64,000 bases of DNA from the NCBI GenBank assembly GCA_027574665.1, contig CM050655.1, positions 1,736,001 to 1,800,000 of the forward strand, read 5' to 3'. Positions within the stretch are counted from its first letter, which is position 1; the number at the start of each line of letters is the position of its first letter. The position numbers and the translations under genes were made by a program. Shown here piece after piece: positions 37,746 through 49,837 of the stretch. The DNA is from Rhynochetos jubatus (Eukaryota > Chordata > Aves > Eurypygiformes > Rhynochetidae). Under the pieces are notes generated by a model that was given only the letters and a program-made list of their open reading frames with translations, searched no databases and was not told where the DNA came from.

Positions 37746-39260
37746 ACTAAGAGCAAAACTTGAAAAGAGGTGGGTTGTGTATAAATGCTCCAACCCCCCT
37801 ACTTATAAGGAAATCTTTGCTTTTCTGGCTTGTGAAACTAGGGAGATTGGGTAGACAACCAGACTGGCAGCTGGAATACCTGGTTTCTGTTCCCAGTTCT
37901 GGCTTTGACACAGATGAATGACCTGCAGAGAGAAAATAAATGGGGTGTATGCCCTTTCTTGCAGCTTGTAGTTATGTTTTTGTCTTTTATTAGTCCTTTG
38001 AAGCTGTGTGAGGATTTGCTGAAAGGTATGTCTTAAGCTTGTCATGGTTTTGTTGGGTTTGATCTGTGCTGGAGAGCTCTGGCTGATTTAAGAGCTAGAG
38101 GGAGAGGTGTCGTAAAAATCAGAAAATAAAAGTGGTTCTATTTGGCCTAGAGATTTTGAGAAAGAATGTGTTTTTAAAACTGTTATTTGGTTGTGTGTAC
38201 GCTGAGTGAAGTGAGCACGTTGACTGAACCAAGTTTTTCGTGTCTTCGATTCTTTGTTGGAAAAGCTGTGGCCTTTTTCTCAGTGTTCCTGAATATTAGT
38301 GAGACTAAACTGGCTGAGTCTGAGTTACGTGGTGACAGGCAGAGCAGAAAAGCAGCTCTCAGCTGTGATTCTTCCTAATGCAGGTGTAATTCTTCCCATG
38401 GGTGCCCCAAGCAAAGGTTGTTGTGGAAGTTGGTTTTAGCTTCTCTCCTACAGATGTCACACAACTGCATGCCTCTTGGTCTCAAGTGCGGTACAGTTAA
38501 GATGCTGAGTAGTGCTTCCAAAGATTCTATAAGAAATACCATCAGTAATCAGAAATAATGAGAAAAATGCTGCGACTAAACATCAACACTGCTGAAATTG
38601 AGGGAACGGACTTTTTTATGTATGTGTCAAATGTAAAGTGAATCATTATGAGGAGGTTTTAATTTTGCAACTGCTGTTTTCTGAAAGCTGGCATGTTATG
38701 TGATAGGACAAACGGTAATATCTGGGCTTGTTTTCATCAGTCATGAAAAATTCCTACTGTCCCCACTCTGCTTCAACTATATAAATATTGAGAGTGGAAG
38801 ACACTTCGACCAGACACCAGCAGCTCATGTCACTGTATTGATTCAACTTTTGTTTCCCCTGGGTCCAATATACAGCCACTATGAATAATGTAGTAATCTA
38901 TTACTTAAAATTTAATGCAGATTTAATAGGGGTTGAACATCAGCAGGTACAGTGCAAGAAGTGGAAGGCTGCTTAGTTCCATGCTCAAGGAAAAAGATTC
39001 CAACCAAGTGATGTTGGGTATGTGGCATACCCTGTAATTTATGTGAAGATATTACTTCCAAAAGCCTTGGTATTCTGGGACCCCTGTATATTTTGTGTAT
39101 TTCTCTTGATGTATGGCAATGTATGTTCCAAATTTGTAGGGTCACGAAGCACATGGATGACTCATTGCTGAAAACTAGGGATCTAATATAGTGGAATATA
39201 AAGACACTGTTCTCTCTTCAATGGCTCTTTTTTTCCTTTCCCTTCTTCTTAGTACAAGTA

Positions 39261-39277
39261 TTTTTTTTTTTTTTTTT
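39261..39277 (+). repeat. T17 homopolymer
   Basis: Seventeen thymines in AT-rich intronic DNA, with no element attached that I can recognise. A13-A15 and T11-T16 runs of the same kind occur elsewhere, for instance at 12715 and 39918. Confidence 0.85.
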
Positions 39278-41183
39278 AAACAAAGGGAAAACTTCCCTTT
39301 CCTAAACTGTTAGCTTTGCAGAACTTGAGGTTTAAAGTAATCCAGGAAGCCTTTTATTATATAAATATACTCATCCTCCAGCTTGGCACTGTGTGTGCTT
39401 GATATACCTGCTTGCTGAATTCTCTTTTAAATTTAACTTCAGTGGCTTTGAAGGAGAAACCCGATGCTGCTTTTATATAGCACTTAATGGTTCTGACCAT
39501 GGCAGCTCTCTGGACTCGGAGGACAAAGCAAATGCACTGATTGCTGTAGAATGCCGGTGTAACAGTGGCTGCACTGCACTCCTGCTTTAAATAAAGCAGT
39601 GGTTGTTGCCTGGAACTCAGTTTTAGTATTTTGTAATGATTTTTGTTTGTTTGTTTTAGCTCGGTACTGTCAGGTATGCTTATACCTACCAAATTTAACT
39701 ACATGGGAACAGACCCTCAGTGTACGCGCTATCTTTTGAAAATATTTTTGCTTAAGTTACCTATTCAGAAATAAAAATGTGTATAAATATAGCAGGGTCT
39801 TGAAATGGTTAAAATTCAATTCCAGTGTAGACTACTCGGTTGTTTTAACAGGCACTGAGATTTTCAGCCATCAGATTTCTCAATTCAATGGGCAACAGTT
39901 GGCTAGAGCAGATGTTTAAAAAAAAAAAAAAATCCCACCACCCTGTGAAATGTCAAATGTGGGAGTTAATATCCATTAAAAGTGGTGACTTTTCTGGGTG
40001 TTGTCTTGTACACATAAACACACCTTTGGGGAAATGTTTTAATCATATACGTAATAATGTGAATGTGGAGTTTTTCCATTTCCTCTGCAAGACGTGAGTT
40101 CACTGTGACACTCACTTTGTGAGTAAGACCTTTGCTGACAGGAATGCCTGAGCTTTACGTTGCTGATGACTGAAGAGTTGAGGTGGCCGGTTAAAGCCTG
40201 GGATCTCTTGTGTAAACTCTGCCTTTATTCACCTTCTGCACTCAACAGGCAACAGCTTTTACTGCAACACCTGGCTGACCTGCTGCTGGTTTTATCCTTG
40301 CTCTCTGGGAAAGTGTTGGCATCCCTCTCGGCTCCTGTTTGACCCCCTTACTAACCTCCCCCCCTTTTTTCCAGATGCACGTGAGCTGCGTGCATCAAAA
40401 CTGTCCTGTAGAAGTGGGAATGGCAAGTGGATGTTGCAGGATCTGAGTAGGTGGCTTTGATAGAAAGAAAGTCCACAGATTGTATTTGAAAAGTGGTGAG
40501 AATGAAGAGGGAATCCATGCAATCCCCTGGGAATACCTGAATCCAGTCTATGGTCTGATACACTGCTGCTTGCTCATGTGTTAATGGAGCAATTGTGTGC
40601 TAAGTGGGGAGTGCAGAGAGAGAAGCGATGGCGTAACATCTTGAGCACTTAGGCAAACTGAAGATTTCCTGGAATTTTGGAGCAGATATTCTGTGTTCCC
40701 TGTGCTCAGTGTATTTGGATCAATCAGATTTGACTCTGGTGGATTTTCTAGCTATTGATCCTTATTAAATAGCTTGGCTGGTTCTGGGTAAGTGGGTAGC
40801 ATAAAGCAGGCTGCTGTCGATAGTTTCACTCCTGTCTCCTAATTATTTTCCCTCAGACACGTAGCTGCTCCCCTGTTTCTTGGAAAAGGCAAAGGATGTG
40901 CTAGTAGGAAATGGCTGCAGTTACTGAAAATAGGCCGTACCTGCTGATGATTAATCCTTAATCCAAAGAGGGAATCTTCTTTCTCTGGATTTGTTTGTCA
41001 GTTGAATTAGCACATGACTCTTCCTTTTTCCTGAGTCTGGCTCTGCCTTACTTTGAAGTTGATTCATAGCTTACCGGCCCAAATAATAGGATTTCCAGTA
41101 GGGGTGTGCTCACCAGTTCTTTGATGTGTTCAAAAAGAAAATGGGTTTTCTGTCTTGCTTTGCATCCTTGTTACTTGTGCTAC

Positions 41184-42018
41184 TGTCGTGGTTTAACTCC
41201 GGCTAGCAAAATGCCACGAAGCCGCTCTCACAAACCCCCCCCTTCCCCCCTCCAGTGGAAGGGAAGAATCAGTGGAAAAAGAAATAAGGAAGGTCATAAA
41301 ATTGAGATAAGAACTATTTACTAATTGAATCTAAGTTAATATATACAAATATATATACATATACAATAATAAGTAATTAAAATAATATGAAATAAACCAT
41401 ATGATGCAATATTATACAATTATGATACAGTTGCTCACCACCCACTGACCAGTGCACAACCAGGTGCTGAGAAGTGAGAGTCAGAGCCAGAGAGTCCAAG
41501 AACCACAGCCCAAGGGCTGAAGCCCAAGAGCCGTCGCAGCAGATTCCAAGCAAACCCTGTCAGCGACAGCACGACTGGGAAAACTAAACAAACTCACCAA
41601 CTCCCTCACAAATGAGCCAGCACAGGAGTTAGTTAGCAAAGCAGCTAACACAGGAGTCAGGGGGAGTGTTAGCAAGTCCCTGGGAGTAAAAGAGCAGGAG
41701 AGTAAGAGAGAGAGTAATGGCTCCTGGCCCCGTTCCTCGCCTATGCCCTGAGCATGACATACTATGGAATGAAATACTCCCTCACTCGGTTGGGGTCAGC
41801 TGTCTGAGCTGTGTGTGTCCCCTACACCGCCTGTAGCGAGACAGCGAGTGCTGGGCATGCAGCTGCAGGATCAGAAGTGGAGAAAGACCTTGAATTCAGT
41901 GCAGGCATTGCCCAGCGCCAGCGTAGACCTTATCGGTGCTGCTCTCGGCATCCAGGAATACAGCTCCCTAGCAGCCATGGTAAAGAGAGTTAACTCTTTC
42001 CTGACTGAACCCAGCATA
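41184..42018 (-). mobile_element. Solo LTR of an avian endogenous retrovirus
   Basis: The 835-bp element is flanked by a perfect 5-bp duplication, GCTAC, at 41179-41183 and 42019-42023. The plus-strand left end, TGTCGTGGTTTAACTCC, is the inverted 3' end of a very common bird LTR family, as far as I can match it from memory. The right end, CCCAGCATA, is its inverted 5' end, with the terminal TG mutated to TA. The LTR therefore reads right to left. An AT-rich core lies at 41330-41440. The expected TATA region, in the stretch read as CTCAGGGCATAGG on the minus strand, has decayed. No internal retroviral genes or second LTR are present, so it arose by LTR-LTR recombination. A 5-bp duplication fits ERVL-type elements better than 6-bp ERVK types. 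Confidence 0.88.
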
Positions 42019-43324
42019 GCTACTTTTTGCTTTGGCTTAATCTTTACTACTTGAGTTCTGTGTATGTGAGGTTTCAGTTGAGGTTTGATGGCTATTGCCA
42101 TCCCAGCTGCTTTTCAAGTGTCACATCATCTACATGAGACGTCTAGGGATGGGGACAGGGTACCTTGCAAATACCGAAACTTTTGATAGCAACCAACATG
42201 CTTTACTTGGGTTCAAGTGCTTGAAGAGTGAACGTAAATACATTTAGTCGTTATCTGAAAGGCAGTTGCTGCTTTGAAGTACAGCATGGTGCTTTTGCAA
42301 CTCTTTTTGCTTCCTTTGAAGGCTGAGAGGTGGCTGTGCGTGACTGTTCCATAGCTCTCAGCATGCAGTTAAAACATCAACTATTACGTTGAAATGCAAA
42401 TGTTATTTTTTGCTGGTCATGCTGGAAATAAATAGTTCCAAATGTCTTGTTTGTTTGGATTCATGAGGGGAACTCCATGTTTCTGACCTCTAATCTTGTT
42501 TTGCTCTCTGGTTTATACCTGGTTTCTTTGCGTTCAGCAAACCTGTATTCAAACGGTGCTGAAGCATTTAGTGAATCTGAGCATGCTCCTGGTCTCCAGC
42601 CCAGGAGACGGGGACTCTGGTGGTGGTACTTGTGGGTGTGGTGCCTTTTGGGAAGCTACATTATTTATTGGTGGTTTTCCCCCAACTTCAGTCATTAGGT
42701 GGATCTAACAGGCTGTGTTCCCATGTTGAATTAGACCCTATTAAATAGCGCTCTCTTACTGGATAAGTATTGACTAGTTCATTCATTGTTTTAATGATAG
42801 ATGTAGTTGTTTAACATTACGCCATGATTTTACAGTTTTGTTATTCTGCAGATGATAAGGATTCTTGCACAAGATGCTTTGTTTCAGTTCACTTGTTAAA
42901 TGTTTTTCTCTGTTCCCGTGAATTTGTCTTCAAGGTGCGTTAGAAAAGTGTTTTTTTTCTGGCCTGTGAGCCCCTTCCCCTGCTGTCCTTATTACCAATG
43001 AATAGTTGAAAGGCTGTCAGCAACTGTTTTGACAGATTTCCATGTACTATTTAGGAAGACGAAATGTTGTATCTAACGTATTTTGCTCCATGGTGATAAA
43101 AAACATAGCAAAGGATGGGTAAAATATTTGCTATTAAAATGCTGAGGGATTTTATAGTCCCGAAGGAGGATGGCTGCTCTGTCACTGAAATCCTCTGTCC
43201 CAAATGTTTAACACATGTGCATCCAAACTACATCTAGGCAGACTTCAATATGGTCTTGTCTAGAGCATGCTCCTACATTTAGGTTCCTCCCTGCCCTTTT
43301 CTGCATTGTGGAGCTTCCTTGCAG

Positions 43325-43456
43325 CCTTCTCCAAACATTGATGCATCGCTAAATTCCCCAAGCTTTACTAATAGTTTCTTGGAAAGCTCACGTAAATATA
43401 GCCTTGGGAGCTCCCTGAGTTATACAGCACATCTTGAAAGGCAAATGGCAGAAAAG
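43325..43456 (+). CDS. Internal coding exon of an unidentified gene
   Basis: This is the best-supported coding exon in the window. The acceptor has a long pyrimidine tract ending in CTTCCTTGCAG, and the donor GAAAAG followed by GTAAGG is near-consensus. The 132-base interval is open only in phase 0, with stops in the other two frames, and gives 44 codons. The first two thirds are rich in serine and asparagine (PSPNIDASLNSPSFTNSF). The end is charged (AHLERQMAEK) and looks like the start of a helix or coiled coil. This composition is typical of a disordered linker that leads into a coiled coil in a cytoplasmic scaffold protein, but I cannot name the gene. It lies 35 kb downstream of the CpG-island promoter on the same strand and is probably part of that gene. 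Confidence 0.72.
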
Positions 43457-45719
43457 GTAAGGAACACACTTTGCACGAATGCTGTTTTTATTATTAGGAT
43501 ATGTTAACTGTGTTTTACTAGGTTGCTTCGCATGTTTCTTGACTGCTGTCACCGATCCAAATTAACTGATGCCTTCCTCCGGCCAATGTGCCTGTCTCCT
43601 GCCAAAGATTTGGATGGTCTGTGTCTGACAGTATAACCACCCTGCCATAGCACTGCTTCATCAGACTCTGCTCCAAAAATAATAATCTTGCATGAAAAGC
43701 ATTTAAATGAAGCCAGCAGCAGATGTGAAATGGAGCACTGTAGACCAGGCCAAGGTAAACTAACAGGTCTGAGTGTAGCAGTCAACATGGACAGGACAGC
43801 ATGTGTCTCTCCTGAAATTAATTGTAGCACTCAACTTGCTCATCATGCTTTGTGAAGTGTTTTTCCAGGAAGGCAGCTGAATACCAAGAATGCCAAGGCA
43901 CTGACTCCAGTTTTGCAGTGCTCTACAGTTTTTGCTGATCCTGTTTGAAGTCCCTTGACAGTTGATCTGCCAGACTTGCTGCAAAATGGATGATCTAATT
44001 CCCAGTGAATGCCGTGATCATAAACATTACCCTACATCACAGAAATTATTTGAAAACTGGTGTATATTCCTCAAGCTGTCAGTTGTCTCTCAGCATCCTC
44101 GTTGTGCTCTTTCATCTTTAAATGCTTGTGCTGAAGCTCAAATAAACTTACCTGTCAGCAGTTACGGGAATCTCATATCCAGCTGCTCCTTAATCATAGC
44201 TGTACCTGGCAGTTTAAAAGCTGTTTACAAAGGAGATAAGGCTGTGTTGTAGCTGCTATTTCTCTAAATGATTTTTCTCACATTCCAGTAATATTCAGCA
44301 TGAGGTTGTGTTTGCACTTTGAGCAAGCTGACATCTTCACAAAGCCAATGTGTGAGCTCTGTTCATAACCCCTGAGGACTAATGCCATGGGCAGGTATGT
44401 CAAAGTGGGAGGACAGTTCTGTCCTTAAATCACTGCTAGCTCTGAAGCATCACCTGTCAGTTAGATGTCAGATTTATTAGCATGGCAGTAATGCCATCGA
44501 GCTGGGGCCAGATTCTTTAAGATTCTTTAACCCTCAAGATTTTCCCAAAGCATTCTGTTTAAAAATAGACACTCCCTTGTCAAATTTTAATGTTATCTAT
44601 GATGAATGCTATGTTAAAATTATTTAATAAAGTAGTATATTGCAAGGATAAAGAGCTTTTAAAGATTTTGTGACTAACTTGGCTGTGTTCTATAGGATTT
44701 AGTTTTATGGAATATATATAAGACAGTATTTTAGCGCTTATTTACACAACTGAAGCAGCCAGTGAGCTAATTTCTGTGTGTAGGGGGAAATATGTTGTGT
44801 ACTCAGCTTCACAACTCAAATGCACCACTGTTTGCACACAGAATTGCCTAGCCAAAAGTCAAGGGGGCAACAGCAGATAGTCAGTTTGTATTTCTCCACT
44901 GTAAATCAGTGCCTTAATTAGGAAGCTTTATTCTGAGCCTCCTTCCCCTGTGCCATGAGTATTGCTAACTACTAGTCGAGACCCAAATCAAAACTTTAGC
45001 TCTGTAATTAATGATTTCTGGTGCTGTCATCTGAAACTACTAAAGAAACCAACACAGATCATTTGGGTTGCTGTTGCAACTTGTTAATTCAAGAACTCTG
45101 TTGTTGGTCATCTTATGCCGATGTACTATCTGCAGTGCTGTGAATTGAGCCATCTTAAACTGGCGTAGTTTGGGTGCTGTTTAGTTTGGTATGGTGTATG
45201 CTTGCTGTAAAAATGGTGTTTTATGAGAAGTGCCTCCCTCTGAGCATGGGCTGAGGTACCACTGCAGGGCTGGGACTGTGCTGTCAGACTCTTGCTCTTG
45301 CACCGCGTGTGTCGGGGTTAAGGTAGGAAAAGAGATCTCCTCTTTGCAGTTTCTAGCCTAACAGTCAGTTTTCTGCAAATTTGTCTTCCTCTGGAGAGGA
45401 AAAAACAAGCACAATGTAGTTTTACAGGATTTTCAATCATCTTTTTGGGTCTGTGCGGTGGCAGCAGGGAGGCTCAGATGATAAGATGAACATGTGAGTC
45501 TAGCTGAGCTTCGAACAGAGTGCACAGGGGGAATTGGGGATAAGGGGGAGTGGAGGGTGAATGACAGGGCAGTAACGCCCCGTCATCCACTTCTTACACC
45601 CTGTCACCCACTTCTTTTCTGTCTGTTGCTTTGGAGAACCATTGCACATCATTTAATACCCACCTTGACACACATACTACTCTTGCTGTCCCTTGCTGTT
45701 GTTTAACGTGATTTGACAG

Positions 45720-45783
45720 GGATGAGAAGCAAGCATTGGAGGAAGATGATGCTGACAGCAAAAATCTTACTGTTCAGAAAGAG
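45720..45783 (+). CDS. Exon candidate, acidic peptide
   Basis: The acceptor GTGATTTGACAG precedes 45720, and GAAAGAG followed by GTGACA ends it. With one leading base the frame encodes 21 codons, DEKQALEEDDADSKNLTVQK plus one residue. This is an acidic, helical-looking stretch that would suit the coiled coil begun by the 43325 exon. However, that exon ends in phase 0 while this one needs phase 2. Either another exon lies between, or a different acceptor AG six bases downstream (at 45724-45725) is used. A second frame is also open. Confidence 0.33.
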
Positions 45784-46241
45784 GTGACACAAAAGCTTGC
45801 ACCAAAAGATTTATGTTAGGTATCTGTGAAATGGCTGAGACTTTTTCAGTATTGCAGTCCATTTGATAAACAGTTGGACAGGTATTACTCAGGTATTGCA
45901 AGATTTGATACCTTGTGGTAAGGAGATTGGCATGTGAAAATCTCATGCCAGTGGATGTGTGTCTGTCTTTAGGGGTGCATACTGACTGGGCAGGAGGGTG
46001 TCCCTATACAGTGTGAAAACTGGATGGAGAAATGGTGTAGAAAGGAGTGGTGTTCTGGAAAAAGAAGGGGAAGAGCATTCCACGACCCGGATGCGTGAGG
46101 AGTAATCTCCAGCAGAGGAGTGCTGTTTGACAGACTACACTCATGTAACTTGAATTTTACAAACAAGAATGTGAAATTCCAGGTAGAGTAGCCAAGAAAC
46201 TCTGTTCCTGGACCTGTTGATTCACTTTCTTCTCAAAGCAG

Positions 46242-46338
46242 GGTGCTGAGTGCTAACTTCAGTGAAAGCCTAGTTATCATCACAAGCAAAATGAATCCAT
46301 CCTTCCTGTCTGTTCCAACCAGCATAGAAAACTGTGCG
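46242..46338 (+). CDS. Weak exon candidate, 32 codons
   Basis: The acceptor CACTTTCTTCTCAAAGCAG is good, and the donor GTGCG followed by GTAGGA is fair. Only one of three frames is open. It starts with one base of a split codon and includes SANFSESLVIITSKMNPSFL. I do not recognise the peptide. Phases match neither the 45720 nor the 46971 candidate, so they cannot all be neighbours. Confidence 0.22.
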
Positions 46339-46970
46339 GTAGGAGTACCTGTCAGGTTGTCCCAAGGAAGAGCTTGGTTTACACACAGCCTTGCAAGGGA
46401 TAAGTCTAAAGACTTTAGAAGATCACTTCTTTAAGTGAACTTACATGGACAGCATGTTTGTGTCTGTGTCATGCTGCTTCTTGCTTATGCAAAAGTCATG
46501 CTAAACCTGAAGTTTTTTCTCTGTGCATTGTAATCCCATTGTTTGTCAGTAAAATGTCTGCCTAAGGATTTTGTTAATTTTTCTGCACCAGTTGTTTAGT
46601 TCCAGCTAAAGCTGGAAAATTCTTCTATTCAGCCATTATCTACTTCTCTGTGGTAATTTGGGGTGAAGATGGACACTTTAAAGCAAATCTGCATTATCTT
46701 CTTGTATTGGGAGGAGTTTGCGGTGCAGAAAGCTGGGAAGAAAACCTGCATACTGGGCAGGAATTTCAGTATACAGCTCTGCCTCTTGGTGCACCATGAT
46801 TATTAATGACACAGAAAGTGTTGGGTACACTGTTTCCTCATGAGAGGAAATGAGCATGTGTCAATCATAGGTGAAGTAAGGAATCTGGTATGTGTTACAA
46901 GGTCAGGGGATCTGTAAAGCAGCATTTAGTTACTAATAAAAAAGCAGTGTGTTTCTTTGTGCCTCTGCAG

Positions 46971-47011
46971 AGGTCACTTGCTGGTACCACATCAGGAAAT
47001 CATAAATACAG
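46971..47011 (+). CDS. Weak exon candidate, 41 bases
   Basis: The acceptor GTTTCTTTGTGCCTCTGCAG is excellent. The donor ACAG followed by GTGGCC is weak. In phase 0 it encodes RSLAGTTSGNHKY plus two bases. That fits the phase-0 end of the 45720 candidate, and the two trailing bases are completed to serine by the first base of the 47884 candidate. The agreement of phases across three candidates is suggestive but not decisive. Confidence 0.25.
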
Positions 47012-47883
47012 GTGGCCAAAGTGTGTATGTATTTCTTTTTCAAAGCACAAGCAGCTTGGGGTTCACATTCTACTTGTTTTATATGAAGCCCGTGGGCTCT
47101 GAATTCAGACTTGCCAGCTCTGAATGTGAGATCCATGCTCCCTTCTCCCCCCTTTCCCCTTCCTCCCTGCTCTTTTGGCTTTGACACCTGCAGGACACTG
47201 GTGCTTTTGCTCCTTTTACTCCTGGACTTGCTGTGACAACGTGCCAGCAGATGCGTTGCATGTGGAGTGGCTCTTAGAGCAAGCCGGAGCAGTATTGTAA
47301 AGTTGGGGGGGATATGTGCAAGAAGGGGGCCAGAATGCTGATCTGCCTCTCTGAGCAGAAAAGACGGATTGGGGGTGCTTGGTGGTTGGGGGTGCCTTGC
47401 AAAAGCATGGTGAGCCCTAGGTTGGGACGTATAAAAGCAGCAGGTGGCTCCTGAGCTGTGTCTGAGAGGCAGAAGTCAAAGTGCTTTAGCAGCGGAAGAG
47501 ATCGATAGGATGGAAAGCGGCTTCTTAATGCACAGGCAGGGATGTGATTGCCTTGTTCTGCTGCTCTGTTGAAATGAAGTTTTAGAAACAGCCACTGTGA
47601 GACATCAGGAGATTACTGTCCTTTCCAGGCCCTTTCCTCTCTCTGAAACCTAAGCTTGTTCGTGCAACACTGGCATGATGCAAAACCATTACTGGGTTTG
47701 GATTTTGTTCTGCTCTTGGGAGGCTTTTCTTGTAAATTTGGAGTTCTATACACTGAAAATAGCTGTAAAATCAAAGTAGTAAGTGAATGAATGTTACTAG
47801 TGAAGGGGTAGGGAAACAACAAGCTACTGTAAAAAAAAAAACCCAAACAAAAACCAACCCAAAACTTTCTCCACGATTCCCAG

Positions 47884-47947
47884 TGTCTTGGGTGCCAGCT
47901 TGTCGTCCACTTCCACCAAGAAAAAGGTTCAGCAAAGGGTGATGGAG
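47884..47947 (+). CDS. Exon candidate, Ser/Lys-rich peptide
   Basis: The acceptor CTTTCTCCACGATTCCCAG precedes it, and GATGGAG followed by GTAATC ends it. Completing the split codon from 47011 gives SVLGASLSSTSTKKKVQQRV and then ME, ending in phase 0. The Ser/Thr then Lys/Gln composition looks like real protein. A second frame is also open, so the support is moderate at best. The protein is not recognised. Confidence 0.3.
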
Positions 47948-49737
47948 GTAATCAAAGGCACAGAGCAGCTGTTGTGGAAAAGGAGGTAAATGAACTTTGA
48001 CTCTTCAGTGTAGAGAAGAAATGATTGTGAGCAGAGGAAATGAGAAGAGGAATGTTATGCCAAGCGTGAGCAGAGGATGACTGTACCGAGGCCCTCTCGG
48101 TTCAAAAAAATGGTGTTGAATAAAACAAGGAAGCAACATGCTTAAAACAAGGGAAAGTGTTTGGTTTGTGGTTGGTTTTGTTTTCTTTCAGTAATGTTTT
48201 TCTTTCGGTGATGCACAGTTGTGCCATGGTATTCCCTGGTGCAGGATGCTGCAGAAAGGTTAGAGGTTCAAAGAAGGCTGGATAAAACCCAGTCATGGCT
48301 ATTAAAGACAGTATCTCTTGGCTCAGGGAACTGTTACTAAAGCAATGTTTTGAAGAAAGTAACGTCATCTATGTTAAACTTGTTGCAGAAAACAGAAACT
48401 TCATTTTGCAAGTAGGTAATAGATAATTCTTAGCTGTGTCCTATGGATGTGTGCTAACACAGGGGCTACACATTGGAGTAGTAGATTAAATGTGGGATTT
48501 CTTGGCTTCTGTATTATTTGATATTTTTGGTAGCTAATGGGAAACAGGCATGTAGTAGCAAATGATTCAGGTGATAAAAAGTTGGCGTTTAAGAGCAGAT
48601 TATAACACCAGTTGTCTTGGATAATTTGCTGGTTTATTTTACCAAAGTTTTACAATCTGGAGCCAATAGGAGAGTGCTAATAGCTGGGTAGGTTGGAGTG
48701 GCAGCTTGCCAGGTGGTGCCTAGAGTAGTGATTGGGTTACTGTGATGCAGTGGAGACAGCTTCAGTGCTTCCCTGCAAGCTCCATTTTCAGCATGATGTA
48801 ATGTTTGGGTAGAGCTGAAGCTCTGGGATTACACCACGAAAGTCACCAGGACAGCTTGGAGGGTGAAGGTTTCTTACGTAGTACATTGCTTTTTACTACA
48901 GAGAGGTGCTTTGCTTAGCTGGTGTATGGAAGGACCAAATTTCCCTGGAGATTTTAATACCTGGCAGCATGTGGGTGTTGGGAGGCTTTGGGAGGTGGGG
49001 GAAGATGGAGGTGGAATAATGTCCTTTGAGTCAGAGCTGTTTTGACATGCTAGAAACAAATTGGCAGCTGTAAAAGGGGGGAGAAAAATATCAAACATTG
49101 AACCACTCTATGATTTTGTGTAGAGAAGACAGACTCAGAGCAGGAGATATTTAAAAATGTATATTGGACTGAGTGGGGTGAAAAGCAAAGCATAGGTAAG
49201 CATGCTGTGGGGTCAGCTCACGTGCTGCCCATGCACACGGCACCTTTGCAGCTGAATAGTGATACCCTGGAAATTAAGAGTCTTGGTTCAGTGGGCTCCA
49301 TCCCAAGGCGTGGATTTGGTGACCTGCGTGGTAACTTTGAAATTACTCTCAAAGTGATTTATCCCCCTTCTGATCTCTCTTGAACTCTGGCTGCTTGTGT
49401 CTGTTGCTGTGAAGTGGCTGCTTCTGTACGTATGAGCAAGGTGGAAAGTACTGACCTGCTTTGGCTACCTCTGAAAGGCAAGCGATGGTTCTTACTGAAG
49501 ATAGCAAGGGCAGTATTTCTGAACATGCTTGGACTAAATTTACTGTCAAGAACCGAAAAAGCGTAGATGACTACTGTTGGAAGGGAAAGCATATATTTAT
49601 TGCACAGTGGCAAGAGATTTATAGACAGATAGTTTGGTTTATAGGTAAATACTGTTTGCCTGTATTTCTGTAGCCATAAGCAGTTGGCAAATTTGGTTTA
49701 AAAGCCTAAACTTTGCTGTAATCTAGGACCTTTTCAG

Positions 49738-49837
49738 ATTCTTTTCTCTATCCCATCTGCTGAATTCTTTGCTCACGGCTGAGATGTCACGTGTCGCCAG
49801 GAGAGCCAAGAAAAGTGACGCATCTTGGTATCCCATG
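49738..49837 (+). CDS. Exon candidate, basic peptide
   Basis: The acceptor GGACCTTTTCAG precedes it, and CCCATG followed by GTAACT ends it. Only one frame is open over the 100 bases, one leading base plus 33 codons. It includes LLNSLLTAEMSRVARRAKKS, a leucine-rich then basic stretch. A shorter version could start at 49784. The frame contains an ATG (49784), so it could also be a first coding exon of an alternative transcript. The phase does not follow directly from the 47884 candidate. Confidence 0.28.

Noticed and set aside
41811-42054. Open frames of 60 and 79 codons on the plus strand
   Set aside because: They sit almost entirely inside the solo LTR, whose ends are fixed by the GCTAC duplication.
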